From: Geodermatophilus africanus
Lineage (GTDB): Bacteria; Actinomycetota; Actinomycetes; Mycobacteriales; Geodermatophilaceae
Direction: 5' to 3'
NCBI RefSeq assembly: GCF_900107105.1
Contig: NZ_FNOT01000001.1
Coordinates: 434,001-498,000 of the forward strand
Length of the DNA stretch: 64,000 nucleotides
Made by a program: the position numbers and the translations under genes. Below the pieces are notes generated by a model. It was not told the origin of the DNA. It saw only the letters and a program-made list of their open reading frames with translations, and did not search any database. This document shows positions 25,696 through 39,686 of the stretch, piece after piece. Within the stretch, counting starts at the first letter, position 1. The number at the start of each line of letters is the position of its first letter.

Positions 25696-26181
25696 ATGAG
25701 TGCCCCCGACGAGACCATGGCGGAGATCGTCGCCGCGGTCGAACTCGGCCGCGGCGGTGCGCCCGCCGAGGCGCGACAGCGGCTGACCGACCTGTGGGAG
25801 CGGGTGGGGCCCGACGGCGACCCGCTCCACCGGGTGACCATCGCCCACTTCCTCGCCGACCTGCAGGACGACGTCCGCGCGGAGCTGCGCTGGGACGAGC
25901 GGGCCCTGGCGGCAGCAGGGGACCTCACCGACGAGCGCGCACAGGAGTACGACACCGCACTCCGGGTGCGGGGCATGCTGCCGTCGCTGCACCTCAACCT
26001 CGCCGACTGCCTCCGCCGGCTCGGCGACGCGCCCGGCGCGCGGCAGCACCTGGCGCGGGCCGAGGCGTCGGTCGACGAGCTCGCGGACGACGGCTACGGG
26101 CGCCTGGTGCGCACCGGCCTGTGGCACGTCCAGGAAGCGCTCGAAGCGGGGTCGACGGAGCCGCTGCCCTCCGCGCCCTGA
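25696..26181 (+). CDS. TPR-like hypothetical protein
   Basis: 161 residues, all helical, with tetratricopeptide-like helix pairs: EARQRLTDLWERVGPDGDPL, LHLNLADCLRRLGDAPGARQ, and a HFLADLQDD segment common in actinobacterial TPR proteins. It probably acts as an interaction scaffold. No clear Shine-Dalgarno sequence was seen. The 3' side runs into the 84-bp tandem repeats. Confidence 0.65.
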   Translation: MSAPDETMAEIVAAVELGRGGAPAEARQRLTDLWERVGPDGDPLHRVTIAHFLADLQDDVRAELRWDERALAAAGDLTDERAQEYDTALRVRGMLPSLHLNLADCLRRLGDAPGARQHLARAEASVDELADDGYGRLVRTGLWHVQEALEAGSTEPLPSAP

Positions 26182-26211
26182 GCGACGTCGAAGACGGACT
26201 CCGCGAAGCGG

Positions 26212-26463
26212 GGACCGGTCGCGGGGGCCGGAGGCCGCCCGACCGGGACACGGGCAGCGGCTCGGCTCAGGCCGGGGACGCTTCTTGGCCGCGGTGGACC
26301 GGTCGCGGGGGCCGGAGGCCTCCCGACCGGGACACGGGCAGCGGCTCGGCTCAGGCCGGGGACGCTTCTTGGCCGCGGTGGACCGGTCGCGGGGGCCGGA
26401 GGCCTCCCGACCGGGACACGGGCAGCGGCTCGGCTCAGACCGGGGACGGCTCCTGGCCGCGGT
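26212..26463. repeat. 84-bp tandem repeat, three units
   Basis: Units start at 26212, 26296 and 26380, each 84 bp. The first two are nearly identical and the third differs at a few bases. Each unit contains an inverted repeat (CCGGTCG...CGACCGG) around GGAGGCCTCC. The hemH stop codon (26435-26437) lies in the last unit and the same TGA recurs in each earlier unit. The unit length is a multiple of 3. Confidence 0.9.
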
Positions 26464-27601
26464 GGAGGCCGGTAGGCCGACGTCGGACATGGCAGCAGGA
26501 CGCCGGGCAGTTGGTGCCCAGCCGCGGCGGCGCCCCGGACCGGCGCTCCTCGACCAGCTCGCGCACCATCGCCACGAACGCCGGGTGGGTGCCCGCCGTC
26601 CCCGCCCGGACGAAGGCCATGCGGAGCTCCTCGGCGGTCTCCCTCGCCTCGTTGTCGAGGTCCCAGGCGACCTCGACGTGGTCGCTGACGAAGCCGATCG
26701 GGAAGACGACGACGGCCTTCTCCCCCGCCTCCGCCAGTGCCCGGAGGTGGTCGTTGACGTCGGGCTCGAGCCACGGCACCGACGGCGGCCCGCTGCGCGA
26801 CTGCCACACCAGGTCGAACGCGCGGCCGGGCGCCACCGCGTCGACCACGAGCCGCGCCGAGCGCAGCAGCTCGGCCTGGTAGGCCCCGCCGTCCGGCCCG
26901 GCCACCGCGGCCATGCTGTCGGGGATGCTGTGCGCCGTCGCGACCAGCCGCGCGGTGTCCCGGACGTCGTCGGGCAGTGCGGCCAGCGCGGCCGCCAGCG
27001 CCTCGGCGTTGGCCTGCACGAAGCTGGGGTGGTCGCCGTAGTGCGGCAGCTTCTCCGCGGTCGGCCCGCCGCCGGGGGCCGCGCCGGTGAGCACCGAGCG
27101 GGCCCGGGCGACGTCCTCGTGGTACTGCCGGCAGCCCGACCAGGACGCGAAGCCCGACGTCGGGAAGACGTAGACGTGCTCGATGCCGTCGTCGGCCATC
27201 TGCCGCCAGACGTGCTCGACGTAGGGGGCCCAGTTGCGGTTGCCCCAGTAGACCGGCAGGTCGAGGCCGGCGGCGGCGAACTCCCGCTCGACGGCCGCGG
27301 TCAGCGCCCGGTTCTGCTGGTTGATCGGGCTGACCCCGCCGAAGTGCTGGTAGTGCTCGGCGACGTCGAGCAGCCGCTCGCGCGGGATGCCGCGGCCCCG
27401 GGTGACGTTCTCGAGGAACGGCATGACCTCGTCGGGACCCTCCGGGCCGCCGAAGCCGAGCACGAGCAACGCCTCCCGCCGGCCCGAGGGCGCGGGGTCC
27501 GCGGACGGCGGCGTCCCCCCGTTGTTGCGGGCGGCGAGCGACGGGTCCGCGTCGGGACGCTGGCCGGCGGGGGTGATGTCGACGTCGGTGGCGAGCGGCA
27601 C
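26435..27601 (-). CDS. hemH: ferrochelatase (coproporphyrin III ferrochelatase in actinobacteria)
   Basis: 388 residues. It inserts Fe2+ into coproporphyrin III (or protoporphyrin IX). The catalytic His is in VATAHSIPDSM and the acidic partner in the LEPDVNDHL region. Cys157, 365, 369 and 370 (SGCRQY; NCPASCC) look like the [2Fe-2S] ligands found in actinobacterial enzymes. The N-terminus has a 40-residue Pro-rich extension. The last 15 or so residues are encoded by the 84-bp tandem repeat. GTG start with GAGGAGG upstream. It follows fabG-fabI, the order seen in Mycobacterium (mabA-inhA-hemZ). Confidence 0.92.
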   Translation of the reverse strand: MPLATDVDITPAGQRPDADPSLAARNNGGTPPSADPAPSGRREALLVLGFGGPEGPDEVMPFLENVTRGRGIPRERLLDVAEHYQHFGGVSPINQQNRALTAAVEREFAAAGLDLPVYWGNRNWAPYVEHVWRQMADDGIEHVYVFPTSGFASWSGCRQYHEDVARARSVLTGAAPGGGPTAEKLPHYGDHPSFVQANAEALAAALAALPDDVRDTARLVATAHSIPDSMAAVAGPDGGAYQAELLRSARLVVDAVAPGRAFDLVWQSRSGPPSVPWLEPDVNDHLRALAEAGEKAVVVFPIGFVSDHVEVAWDLDNEARETAEELRMAFVRAGTAGTHPAFVAMVRELVEERRSGAPPRLGTNCPASCCHVRRRPTGLHRGQEPSPV

Positions 27602-27669
27602 GGTTCCTCTTCCTCCTCGCGGGCGCCCCTGGATGCGGCCCCGCGTCCTTCATACGCCCGCGGTGGCGG

Positions 27670-28457
27670 TCACACGCCCACGGCGTGGAAGCCCCCGTCG
27701 ACGTGCACGATCTCGCCGGTGGTGGCCGGGAACCAGTCCGAGAGCAGGGCGACGACGGCCTTGCCGGCGGGCTCGGTGTCGGTGACCGACCAGCCCAGCG
27801 GCGCGCGGGTCTCCCAGGCGTCCTCGAACTGCTCGCTGCCCGGGATGGACTTCATCGCCATGCTGCGCAGCGGGCCGGCGGCGACCAGGTTGACCCGCAC
27901 GCCCTCGGGCCCGAGCTCGCGGGCGAGGTAGCGGGAGGTGGACTCCAGCGCCGCCTTGGCCGCGCCCATCCAGCCGTAGACCGGCCAGGCGACGGTGGCG
28001 TCGAAGGTCAGCCCGACGACCGACGCCTTGTCCCCGAACAGCGGCCGGCAGGCCTGGGTGAGCGAGGCCATCGACCAGGTCGACACCTGGAACGCCGTCG
28101 CCGCGTGCTCCCAGGCGACCTCCGGGAAGCCCTCTCCCATCGCCTCCTGGGGCGCGAAGCCGATGGAGTGGACGACGCCGTCGAGGCTGTCGCCGACGTG
28201 CTCGCGCAGCCGGTCGGCCAGCGTCGCCAGGTGCTCGGGATTCGTCACGTCCAGCTCGACGACGGCCGCCTCCTGGGGCAGCCGCTTGGCGATCCGCTGG
28301 CACAGCGACAGCGCCCGGCCGAAGTTCGACAGGACGACGGTGGCGCCCTGCTCCTGCGCGATCCGCGCGGTGGCGTAGGCGATCGAGGCCTCGGTGAGGA
28401 CCCCGGTCACCAGGACGGTCTTGCCCGCCAGGATCCCTCCACCAGCGATGCCGCTCA

Positions 28458-28458
<1 letters not shown>
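27670..28458 (-). CDS. fabI: enoyl-ACP reductase (FabI/InhA)
   Basis: 262 residues. It reduces trans-2-enoyl-ACP with NADH in FAS-II elongation. The nucleotide-binding part is VLVTGVLTEASIAYATARIA, with HSIGFAPQEAM and the Tyr-x6-Lys active site YGWMGAAKAALE. Ser in place of Gly at the cofactor loop resembles InhA-type enzymes. The ATG overlaps the fabG stop (TGATG). Operon fabG-fabI-hemH. Confidence 0.93.
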
Positions 28459-32952
<4,494 letters not shown>

Positions 32953-32956
<4 letters not shown>

Positions 32957-33930
32957 GGGTGCTGGTCACCGGGGCGAGCGGGATGCTCGGCCGGGCCACG
33001 GCCACCGGGCTGCTCGAGCGCGGGGACGAGGTGACGGTGCTGCAGCGCCGTCCCGCCGGCCTGCCGTGTCGCGAGGTGCTGGGGGACGTCGCCGACCCGG
33101 CCGCCGTCGCGCGGGCCGTCCGGGGTCAGGGCGCCGTGCTGCACCTGGCCGCGAAGGTCGACGTCACCGGTCCGTGGGCCGGGTACGCGCACGCCAACAT
33201 CATGGGCACCCGGACCGTCCTCGACGCCTGCCGGGCCGCGGGCGTCGGCCGGCTGGTGCACGTCTCGTCCCCGTCGGTGGCGCACGCCGGGACGGCGCTG
33301 GCGGGGGTCGGTGCCGGGCCGGCCGACCCCGCCCGTGCCCGCGGCCGCTACTCCCGCTCCAAGGCCGTGGCCGAGCTCGACGCGCTGGCCGCCGACTCCC
33401 CCGCGCTGGCCGTGCTGGCCGTCCGCCCCCACCTGGTGTGGGGCCCCGGCGACACCCAGCTCGTCGGCCGCATCGTCGAGCGGGCGCGGACCGGGCGGCT
33501 GCCGGTGATCGGGTCGGGCGCGGCGCTCATCGACACGACCTACGTCGACAACGCGGCCGCGGCCCTGGTCGCCGCCGTCGACGCGTGCGGGCCGGTGCAC
33601 GGCGAGGCGCTGGTCGTCTCCAACGGGGAGCCCCGCCCGGTCGCCGAGGTGCTCGGCCGGCTGTGCCGGGCGGCCGGGGTCCCGGGGCCGCGCGGCCGGG
33701 TGCCCTTCGGCGCGGCCTGGCTGGCCGGCGCCGCCGCGGAGGGGGTGTGGGCGGCGACGCGCCGCCGGTCGGTCCCGCCGCTCACCCGCTTCCTCGCCGA
33801 GCAGCTGGCGACCGCGCACTGGTTCGACCAGCGGCGGACGCGCGCGGCCCTGGGGTGGCGCCCGGCCGTGGGCCTGGACGAGGGGTTCGCCCGGCTGTGC
33901 GCCTGGTACCTCGGGCGTGACGCGTCCTGA
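32953..33930 (+). CDS. oleD: OleD, NADPH-dependent 2-alkyl-3-ketoalkanoate reductase
   Basis: 325 residues, extended SDR fold. The cofactor motif TGASGMLG is at 6-13, the catalytic Tyr133-Lys137 pair in YSRSK, and the preceding Ser in VHVSSPSV. It reduces the OleA beta-keto acid to the beta-hydroxy acid used by OleC. GTG start inside the oleBC stop (GTGA). Its place as the last gene of oleA-oleBC-oleD and the family match make the assignment firm. Confidence 0.9.
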
Positions 33931-33967
33931 CCGACGAGTTTCCGGGGCAGCCGGAGTCGGGACCCCC

Positions 33968-34618
33968 ATGAGCACCCCGCCTGCCCTGTCCCCGACCGAC
34001 GTCGACGCGGCGGTGGCCGCCGAGCGGCACCGCGTCGCCGACCTCGTCGCCGACCTCACCGACGAGGAGTGGACGACGCCGTCGCTGTGCGCGGCCTGGA
34101 CGGTGCGCGACGTCCTCGCCCACCTCACGGTGACGACGCGGCTGACCGTGCCGCGGCTGGTGCGGGCGGCGGTGCGGGCGCGGGGCAGCTTCGACCGGAT
34201 GGAGATAGACCTCGCGGCCCAGCGGTCGGCGGTGTACTCCGCCGACGAGCTGGTCGCGCAGCTGCGCGAGAGCGCCGGTTCCACGCGGCGGTTCCCCGGC
34301 AGCACACCGAGAGACCCGCTGATGGACCTCGTCGTCCACGGCCAGGACATCGCGCGCCCCCTGGGCCGGCGCCACGGATCGCCTCCCGACGTGGTGGCCG
34401 ACTGCCTGGCGTACGTCGCTGTCAACCGGTTCATGGGCGGGCCGCGCCGGCTGGCCGGGGTGCGACTCGTGTCGACCGACACCGGCTGGACCCTCGGCGA
34501 GGGCGCCGAGCTGCGCGGCCCCGACGTCGACCTGCTGCTGGTAGCGGCGGGCCGCCGCGCGGGCCTCGACGCGCTGGAGGGGCCCGGTGTCGCGGTGGTG
34601 AGTGCGCGGCTGGGCTGA
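33968..34618 (+). CDS. DinB/maleylpyruvate isomerase-family (mycothiol-dependent type) protein
   Basis: 216 residues. A DinB-like four-helix bundle with the family start TDEEWTTPSLCAAWTVRDVL, where the conserved W-x2-RDVLAHL motif supplies a metal-binding His (LAHLTV). The second His is in LVVHGQDIARPLG. Such proteins use mycothiol or bacillithiol for isomerase or transferase reactions; the substrate is unknown. It starts 37 nt after oleD and could be in the same transcript. Confidence 0.8.
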   Translation: MSTPPALSPTDVDAAVAAERHRVADLVADLTDEEWTTPSLCAAWTVRDVLAHLTVTTRLTVPRLVRAAVRARGSFDRMEIDLAAQRSAVYSADELVAQLRESAGSTRRFPGSTPRDPLMDLVVHGQDIARPLGRRHGSPPDVVADCLAYVAVNRFMGGPRRLAGVRLVSTDTGWTLGEGAELRGPDVDLLLVAAGRRAGLDALEGPGVAVVSARLG

Positions 34619-34660
34619 CGCGCGCTGCCCGGGCGGGACCCGGCCTGCCACGATCCCGGC

Positions 34661-35425
34661 ATGCAGCAGCGCGCGCTGGTCCGCCGTCCCGGCCCCCGGC
34701 TGGCCGACGGGCTGCTCACCCACATCGACCGGACGCCTGTCGACGGCGAGCTGGCGCTCCGCCAGTGGCAGGGCTACGTCGACGCACTGCGCGCCGAGGG
34801 GTGGGAGACGATCGAGGTGCTCCCCGCCGACGACTGCCCCGACGCGGTCTTCGTGGAGGACACCGTCGTCGTCCACGGCGACCTCGCCGTCATCGCGCGA
34901 CCGGGTGCGGACCGGCGCCGGCCCGAGACGACCGGGACCGAGGAGACCCTGACGGCCCTCGGCTACCGGATCGCCCGGATCGAGGCACCCGGCACGCTCG
35001 ACGGCGGCGACGTGCTGAAGCACGGCGGCACCGTCTGGGTCGGGCTCGGCGGGCGCACGAACGAGGCCGGCCGGGAGCAGCTGGCCGCGCTGCTCGCTCC
35101 CCTGGGCGCGCGAGTGGTGGGCGTCCCGGTCACCCGGGTGCTGCACCTCAAGTCGGGCGTCACCGCACTGCCGGACGGCACGGTGATCGGCTACGAGCCG
35201 CTGGTCGACGACCCCGCCGTCTGGCCGGCGTTCCTGCCCGTCCCCGAGCCGGAGGGGTCGCACGTCGTCCTAGTCGACGGCGCCACGGTGCTGCTGTCGG
35301 CGAGCGCGCCGGCCACCCGGGCGCTGCTCGAGGCGCGCGGCCTGCGGGTCGTCGCGGTGGACCTGACCGAGTTCGAGGCGCTCGAGGGCTGCGTGACCTG
35401 CCTGTCCGTCCGCCTGCGCGGCTGA
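34661..35425 (+). CDS. ddaH: N(G),N(G)-dimethylarginine dimethylaminohydrolase
   Basis: 254 residues, pentein fold. It hydrolyses methylated arginines to citrulline and methylamines. Signature pieces are AVFVEDTVVV (acidic substrate contacts), APGTLDGGDVL, the active-site His in VLHLKSGVT and the C-terminal Cys in EGCVTCLSV (244 or 247). Length is normal. Adjacent genes give no arginine operon; it may serve to degrade asymmetric dimethylarginine or related guanidino compounds. Confidence 0.9.
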   Translation: MQQRALVRRPGPRLADGLLTHIDRTPVDGELALRQWQGYVDALRAEGWETIEVLPADDCPDAVFVEDTVVVHGDLAVIARPGADRRRPETTGTEETLTALGYRIARIEAPGTLDGGDVLKHGGTVWVGLGGRTNEAGREQLAALLAPLGARVVGVPVTRVLHLKSGVTALPDGTVIGYEPLVDDPAVWPAFLPVPEPEGSHVVLVDGATVLLSASAPATRALLEARGLRVVAVDLTEFEALEGCVTCLSVRLRG

Positions 35426-35458
35426 CCTCGCCGGTCCCCCGGCGTCCCGGCCTCGTGC

Positions 35459-36703
35459 TCAGCGGGCTGCGGGCGCCGTCCTGCTGCCGGCCCCGCGCCG
35501 TGACCGGACCGCCTCGACCAGCTCGGCCAGCACCACCTCCGTCGTGTCGGGGTCCACGCAGGCGTCGGTGACGCTCACGCCGTACGCCAGTCGCTCGGGG
35601 TGCTCGCGGTCGAGGTCCTGCCGGCCGGCGACGAGGTTGCTCTCCACCATCACGCCGCGGATCGCCCGCTCGCCGGTGGCGACCTGCCCGGCCAGGTCCC
35701 GCACGACGACGACCTGCCGCCGGTGGTCCTTCTGGCTGTTGCCGTGCGAGGCGTCGACGACGACCACCTCCGGCAGCCCGCGCTGCGCCAGCTTCCGCTT
35801 GGTCTCCGCGACGTGGGCGGCGGAGTAGTTGGGGCCGTCCTTGTCGCCGCGCAGGATGACGTGGGCGGTGTCGTTGCCCGTCGTCGACAGCTGGGCGCTC
35901 ACCCCGTGGTGGTCGACGCCGAGGAACTCGTGCGGGGCGCGCGCGGTCAGCACGGCCGAGACGGCGGCGTCGATGCTGCCCTCCGGCGAGTTCTTGAAGC
36001 CGACGACGGACGAGAAGCCCGACACCCGCTCCCGGGCGGTCTGGTCGGTGACGTTGCGGGCGCCGACGCCGTTGTAGGTGACCAGCCCGTTGACGTACTG
36101 CGGCGTGAGCGCGTTCAGCGGCTCGGCGGCCACCGGCACGCCGAGAGCCGTGATGCGGCACATGAGCATCCGGGTCGCGACCAGCCCGACGCTGATCCGG
36201 CTGGACCCGTCGAGGAAGGGGTCGTAGGCGAACCCCTTCCAGTCGACCTCGGTCCGCGGCTTCTCGGTGTAGGTGCGCATCAGGATCTCGAGGTCGTCGC
36301 CGTGCCGCTCCCGCATGCGGGCGAGGAAGGCGGCGTACTCGAGTGCGGCCTCCGGGTCGTGGATCGAGCAGGGTCCGGCGATGACGGCCAGCCGGTCGTC
36401 GGCGCCGGTGACGATGTCGGTCACGGCCCGCCGCCCGGCCCGGGTCGTGGCGGCGGACTCCGCCGACAGCGGGACGACGGTCGCGACCGCGGCGGGGGTC
36501 ACCACGACGCTCAGCCCGGTGATGCGGGTGTTCACCAGGCCGGAGGGGTCGGCGGCGTCGGCTGACGAGACGCCCAGCCGCTGCTGCACTCGGGGCAGCA
36601 GGTCGGTCAGCGCGGCGTCGATCTGCCCGTTCACGCGCGTCTGGACGTCGAGCAGCAGGTCGGCGACCCGTGTCGCCGCGTCCAGGATCTGGTCAGCCGG
36701 GAT
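35459..36703 (-). CDS. aroG: 3-deoxy-7-phosphoheptulonate synthase, class I (AroG/AroF type)
   Basis: First step of aromatic amino acid synthesis (PEP plus erythrose-4-phosphate). The core has VIAGPCSIHDPEAA, MRTYTEKPRTEVDWKG, GFKNSPEG and VVDASHGNSQKDH. The start is unresolved. The open frame extends to a GTG at 36883, but its first 60 residues look noncoding. AGGAGG lies 6 nt before an in-frame AUC at 36703 (IPADQILDAATRV), which is used here. GTGs at 36634 and further in lack a ribosome-binding site. The extra N-terminal helix (about 60 residues) is unusual for the family. Confidence 0.85.
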   Translation of the reverse strand: MPADQILDAATRVADLLLDVQTRVNGQIDAALTDLLPRVQQRLGVSSADAADPSGLVNTRITGLSVVVTPAAVATVVPLSAESAATTRAGRRAVTDIVTGADDRLAVIAGPCSIHDPEAALEYAAFLARMRERHGDDLEILMRTYTEKPRTEVDWKGFAYDPFLDGSSRISVGLVATRMLMCRITALGVPVAAEPLNALTPQYVNGLVTYNGVGARNVTDQTARERVSGFSSVVGFKNSPEGSIDAAVSAVLTARAPHEFLGVDHHGVSAQLSTTGNDTAHVILRGDKDGPNYSAAHVAETKRKLAQRGLPEVVVVDASHGNSQKDHRRQVVVVRDLAGQVATGERAIRGVMVESNLVAGRQDLDREHPERLAYGVSVTDACVDPDTTEVVLAELVEAVRSRRGAGSRTAPAAR

Positions 36704-36886
36704 GGGAGGCCTCCTCGTCGTTCCCGTCCGTCGGGACGGGACGGGGACGCCCGCCGCTCGGGCGGCTCGACACGCGTCGGTCAGCCAACCACAGCCGGGG
36801 AAGCCGGGGACGCCGCGGAGCGGTACCGGGCCGGTCCGCCATGCGCTGGTGGCCCGTGCGGCCGGCTCGACTGCGTTCCCCACGGG

Positions 36887-37462
36887 TCAATGGGGGGTGG
36901 GCCGGTAGACGAGCTCCTGGGTTCGAGCGTCGAGTGTCCGGCTCTCGACCAGCTCGAGGTCGAAGTCGGCCGCACTCCGGAAGATCGGGTCCAGCCCGGT
37001 CTGACCGGTGATGACGGGGAAGATCGTCACCTGCACGAGGTCGACCAGACCGGCGGCCATCAGTGCCCGGTTCATCGACAGGCTGCCGTGCGAGCGCAAC
37101 GGCACCTCGGACTCCTCCTTGAGCCGGGCGACGACGTCGACGGCGTCGCCGCTCACGAGGGTCGCGTCCGGCCAGTCGAGGGGTTCTTCCAACGTCGTCG
37201 ACACCACCGTTGCGGGCATGCTCGTCATGCGGGTGACCCACGGGTCGCGCACCTCGGACTCCTCGGAGCTCGAGGCCAACATCCGCACGAATGCCCGGTA
37301 CGTGGTGGCCCCGAAGACCATCCGCTGCTCTTCGCGGTACAGGTCGAGGCGGTGGTCGAGCAACTCGGGGCCCTGCTTACCCCAGTAGCCGGTCCAGTTG
37401 GCGCTGGCGGCGCCGTAGCCGTCGAGGCTGGAGAAGACGTCGAAGGTGTAGGTCGCGGTCAT
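36887..37462 (-). CDS. dihydrofolate reductase family protein (RibD C-terminal-like)
   Basis: 191 residues. It begins TFDVFSSLDGYGAASANWTG, the DxFxSLDG motif of small DHFR-like reductases common in actinobacteria, and contains VFGATTYRAF and VIFP-type late strands. It probably uses NADPH on an unknown substrate; it is not the housekeeping DHFR. ATG chosen with GAGGAGG upstream. It lies at the edge of the decayed region that runs to about 42 kb. Confidence 0.83.
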   Translation of the reverse strand: MTATYTFDVFSSLDGYGAASANWTGYWGKQGPELLDHRLDLYREEQRMVFGATTYRAFVRMLASSSEESEVRDPWVTRMTSMPATVVSTTLEEPLDWPDATLVSGDAVDVVARLKEESEVPLRSHGSLSMNRALMAAGLVDLVQVTIFPVITGQTGLDPIFRSAADFDLELVESRTLDARTQELVYRPTPH

Positions 37463-37739
37463 CTCGTCCTCCTCGAGCGCGGTCGTTCGATGTGAGTGAA
37501 GACCAGGACCACGGCGGCAACTCATCGTCGTCGACCAGCCGTGGCGTCGTGGAGGCTCTCGGGTGCGGACAGGGTCGGACCGCTGGGTGTCCGGACGCAC
37601 AGCCGTTCACACCCGCAGACCCCGACGTCGGCATCCACCGTGGCGAGGACCGAGCGGAGCCCAGAGCGCTCCTCCGGCACCTCGATCGCCCGCAGCAGCC
37701 ATCGGAGTGCGCCCACCGGTGTCGAGAGCCGCACGCACG

Positions 37740-38177
37740 TTCCGGACCAGCGGGACCGCGGCCAGCCTCCGACCTGTGCGAGGAGGCCGACGTCGTCGCG
37801 GCAGGCCCAGTGCTCGACGATTGCCCCGTCCGCAACCCGCCAGATGTGGATGAAGTCCCACGCGACGCCTTCCCGGTCGGAGTCAGCTCGGCGAGCAGCG
37901 GCATCGGCGAAGCGACATGGCGCCCGTGCATCGTGAGGTGCACGACGACGAGATCGTCCTGGGCCACGACTCGGTGGATGGATCGTCACCGCCGGGCGGT
38001 CGAGGTCGTGGTCGAGCGTCGCGAGGGTCTGTCGCAGGCCTTCACGGCCCTGCGGCCCCGCGGCGTGCTGGACGAGGTCCCCGGGCGACGAGATCGAGTG
38101 CGGAGCCGTCTCGACGGTCCGCGGCCTGGTGGAAGGCCACCACGGTCTCCGTGGGCGTCCTCGCGTCATCACACACC
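37740..38177 (-). pseudogene. frameshifted SnoaL-like/ester cyclase protein
   Basis: Pieces of one SnoaL-like protein occur in three reading frames in the right order. They are DARTPTETVVAFHQAADRRD (around 38120-38170), then a helix ending TLATLDHDLDRPAVTIH, then AQDDLVVVHLTMHGRHVASP in another frame, then GVAWDFIHIWRVADGAIVEH (around 37800-37870). At least three frameshifts separate them. It is probably a decaying gene; sequencing error is less likely with so many breaks. Confidence 0.6.
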
Positions 38178-38372
38178 CGGCCGGGTCGTCCGTGCCGGAT
38201 CGGTGTCGTGCCGGGAAGGCACCCCACACGGTGGGCGCGACCCGGAGAGTCCCGGCTGCCGAGTCGACCGCCGGGTGGGGAGAGCCGACGAGCGCACTGC
38301 TCCCGCTCGCCCCGGGGCTCCAGCGCCCGGCGGCCGGCTCGACGTCCTCCGCGAGGCCATGGCCTCGGCGAC

Positions 38373-38411
38373 ATGCCCGCCGTGCAGATCACCCGCCTCG
38401 GCGGCCCCGAC
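38373..38411 (+). pseudogene. 13-codon fragment of a quinone oxidoreductase gene start
   Basis: ATG followed by codons for PAVQITRLGGPD, nearly identical at DNA level to the first codons of the genes at 40374 and 44491. It then runs straight into the 3' end of the opposite-strand alcohol dehydrogenase gene. It looks like a recombination scar. The remaining DNA from 38178 to 38372 shows no gene. Confidence 0.5.
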
Positions 38412-38419
38412 TGTCGGGC

Positions 38420-39466
38420 TCAGGCGAGCGTGGCGGTGTCGATGACGAAGCGGTAGCGCACGTCGGAGGCGAGGACCCGCTCGTAGGCCTCGTTGACCTG
38501 CTCCACGCCGATCGTCTCGATGACAGCGGCGATGCCGTGCTCGGCGCAGAAGTCGAGCATCTCTTGGGTCTCGCGGATGCCGCCGATCGTCGAGCCGGCG
38601 AAGGAGATACGCCGCATCAGCAGCGAGAAGGCACGCACCGACTGCGGGTGCTCCGGTGCGCCGACGTTGACCATCGTGCCGTCGACGTCCAGCAGCGACA
38701 GGTACGCGTCGACGTCGATCGACGCGCTGACCGTGTTGAGGATGAGGTCGAACGAGGCGGCCAGCCGGGTAAAGGTGTCCGGGTCGCTCGTCGCGAAGTA
38801 GGAGTCGGCCCCGAGCCGGAGACCCTCCTCCTGCTTCTTCAGCGACTGCGACAGCACGGTGACCTCCGCGCCCAGGGCGTGAGCCAGCTGCACGCCCATG
38901 TGGCCCAGCCCGCCGAGACCCACCACGGCGACCCGCGTGCCCGGCCCGGCGCCCCAGTGCCGCAGCGGGGAGTAGAGGGTGATGCCGGCACACAGCAGCG
39001 GGGCAGCGACGTCGAGCTCGAGGCCGTCCGGGATGCGCAGCACGAAGTCCTCGGTGACGACGATGGCCTGGGAGTACCCGCCCTGGGTCGGCACGCCGTC
39101 CTTGCCGACGCCGCCGTAGGTCTGGATGTTCCCCTTGACGCAGTACTGCTCGTCCCCGCGCCGGCAGTACTGGCACTCCCCGCACGAGTCGACCATGCAG
39201 CCGACGCCGACCCGGTCCCCCACGGCGAACCGCGTGACCTCCGAGCCGACCTCGGCCACGACGCCGGCGATCTCGTGGCCGACGACGATCGGGTAGTTCG
39301 TGGCACCCCATTCGCCGCGGGCGGTGTGGATGTCGGAGTGGCAGATGCCTGCGTACGTGATGTCGATGCGCACGTCGCGCGGGCCGACGTCGCGACGCTC
39401 GATGGTGGTCGGCGTCAGCGGCTCGGTCGCGGACGTGGCAGCGTAGGCCTTGACCGTGGTGGGCAC
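38420..39466 (-). CDS. zinc-dependent NAD(P) alcohol dehydrogenase (cinnamyl alcohol dehydrogenase-like)
   Basis: 348 residues, MDR superfamily. Catalytic zinc ligands are in [12 protein letters not shown] and GHEIAGVV; the structural zinc loop is [15 protein letters not shown]. The cofactor motif is [11 protein letters not shown]. It is closest in pattern to YahK/AdhC-type aldehyde reductases (NADP preferring). GTG start with AGGAGGAG upstream. It lies in the accessory stretch with no metabolic partner nearby. Confidence 0.9.
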   Translation of the reverse strand: MPTTVKAYAATSATEPLTPTTIERRDVGPRDVRIDITYAGICHSDIHTARGEWGATNYPIVVGHEIAGVVAEVGSEVTRFAVGDRVGVGCMVDSCGECQYCRRGDEQYCVKGNIQTYGGVGKDGVPTQGGYSQAIVVTEDFVLRIPDGLELDVAAPLLCAGITLYSPLRHWGAGPGTRVAVVGLGGLGHMGVQLAHALGAEVTVLSQSLKKQEEGLRLGADSYFATSDPDTFTRLAASFDLILNTVSASIDVDAYLSLLDVDGTMVNVGAPEHPQSVRAFSLLMRRISFAGSTIGGIRETQEMLDFCAEHGIAAVIETIGVEQVNEAYERVLASDVRYRFVIDTATLA

Positions 39467-39686
39467 GTGCTCCTCCTGGAGGCGGTGTCGGGGTGCGGGG
39501 CCGGCTCGGACGCCCGGTCAGTCCATGCAGGCGGCGAGGCGGACGGACACGACGCCGACGTTACGGGCGCCGGCAGGGCGCCGTGTCGGTACCCGGACCG
39601 GGTGGCGACGAGGGCAGGACACAGGCCGGAATCCCCCCATCCGTCGGGGCGTTGTCGACAGCGTGCTGAGCAGAGAAGGGCACGAG

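Noticed and set aside
26212..26463. CRISPR array
   Set aside because: Units are contiguous 84-bp repeats without unique spacers. No CRISPR array or cas gene was seen anywhere.
36780..36850. Tryptophan-type leader peptide before the DAHP synthase
   Set aside because: Only one or two Trp codons in the frame and no convincing terminator/antiterminator pair.
39525..39560. Possible leader peptide ([10 protein letters not shown]) upstream of the alcohol dehydrogenase
   Set aside because: No regulatory codon run and no attenuator hairpin could be shown.
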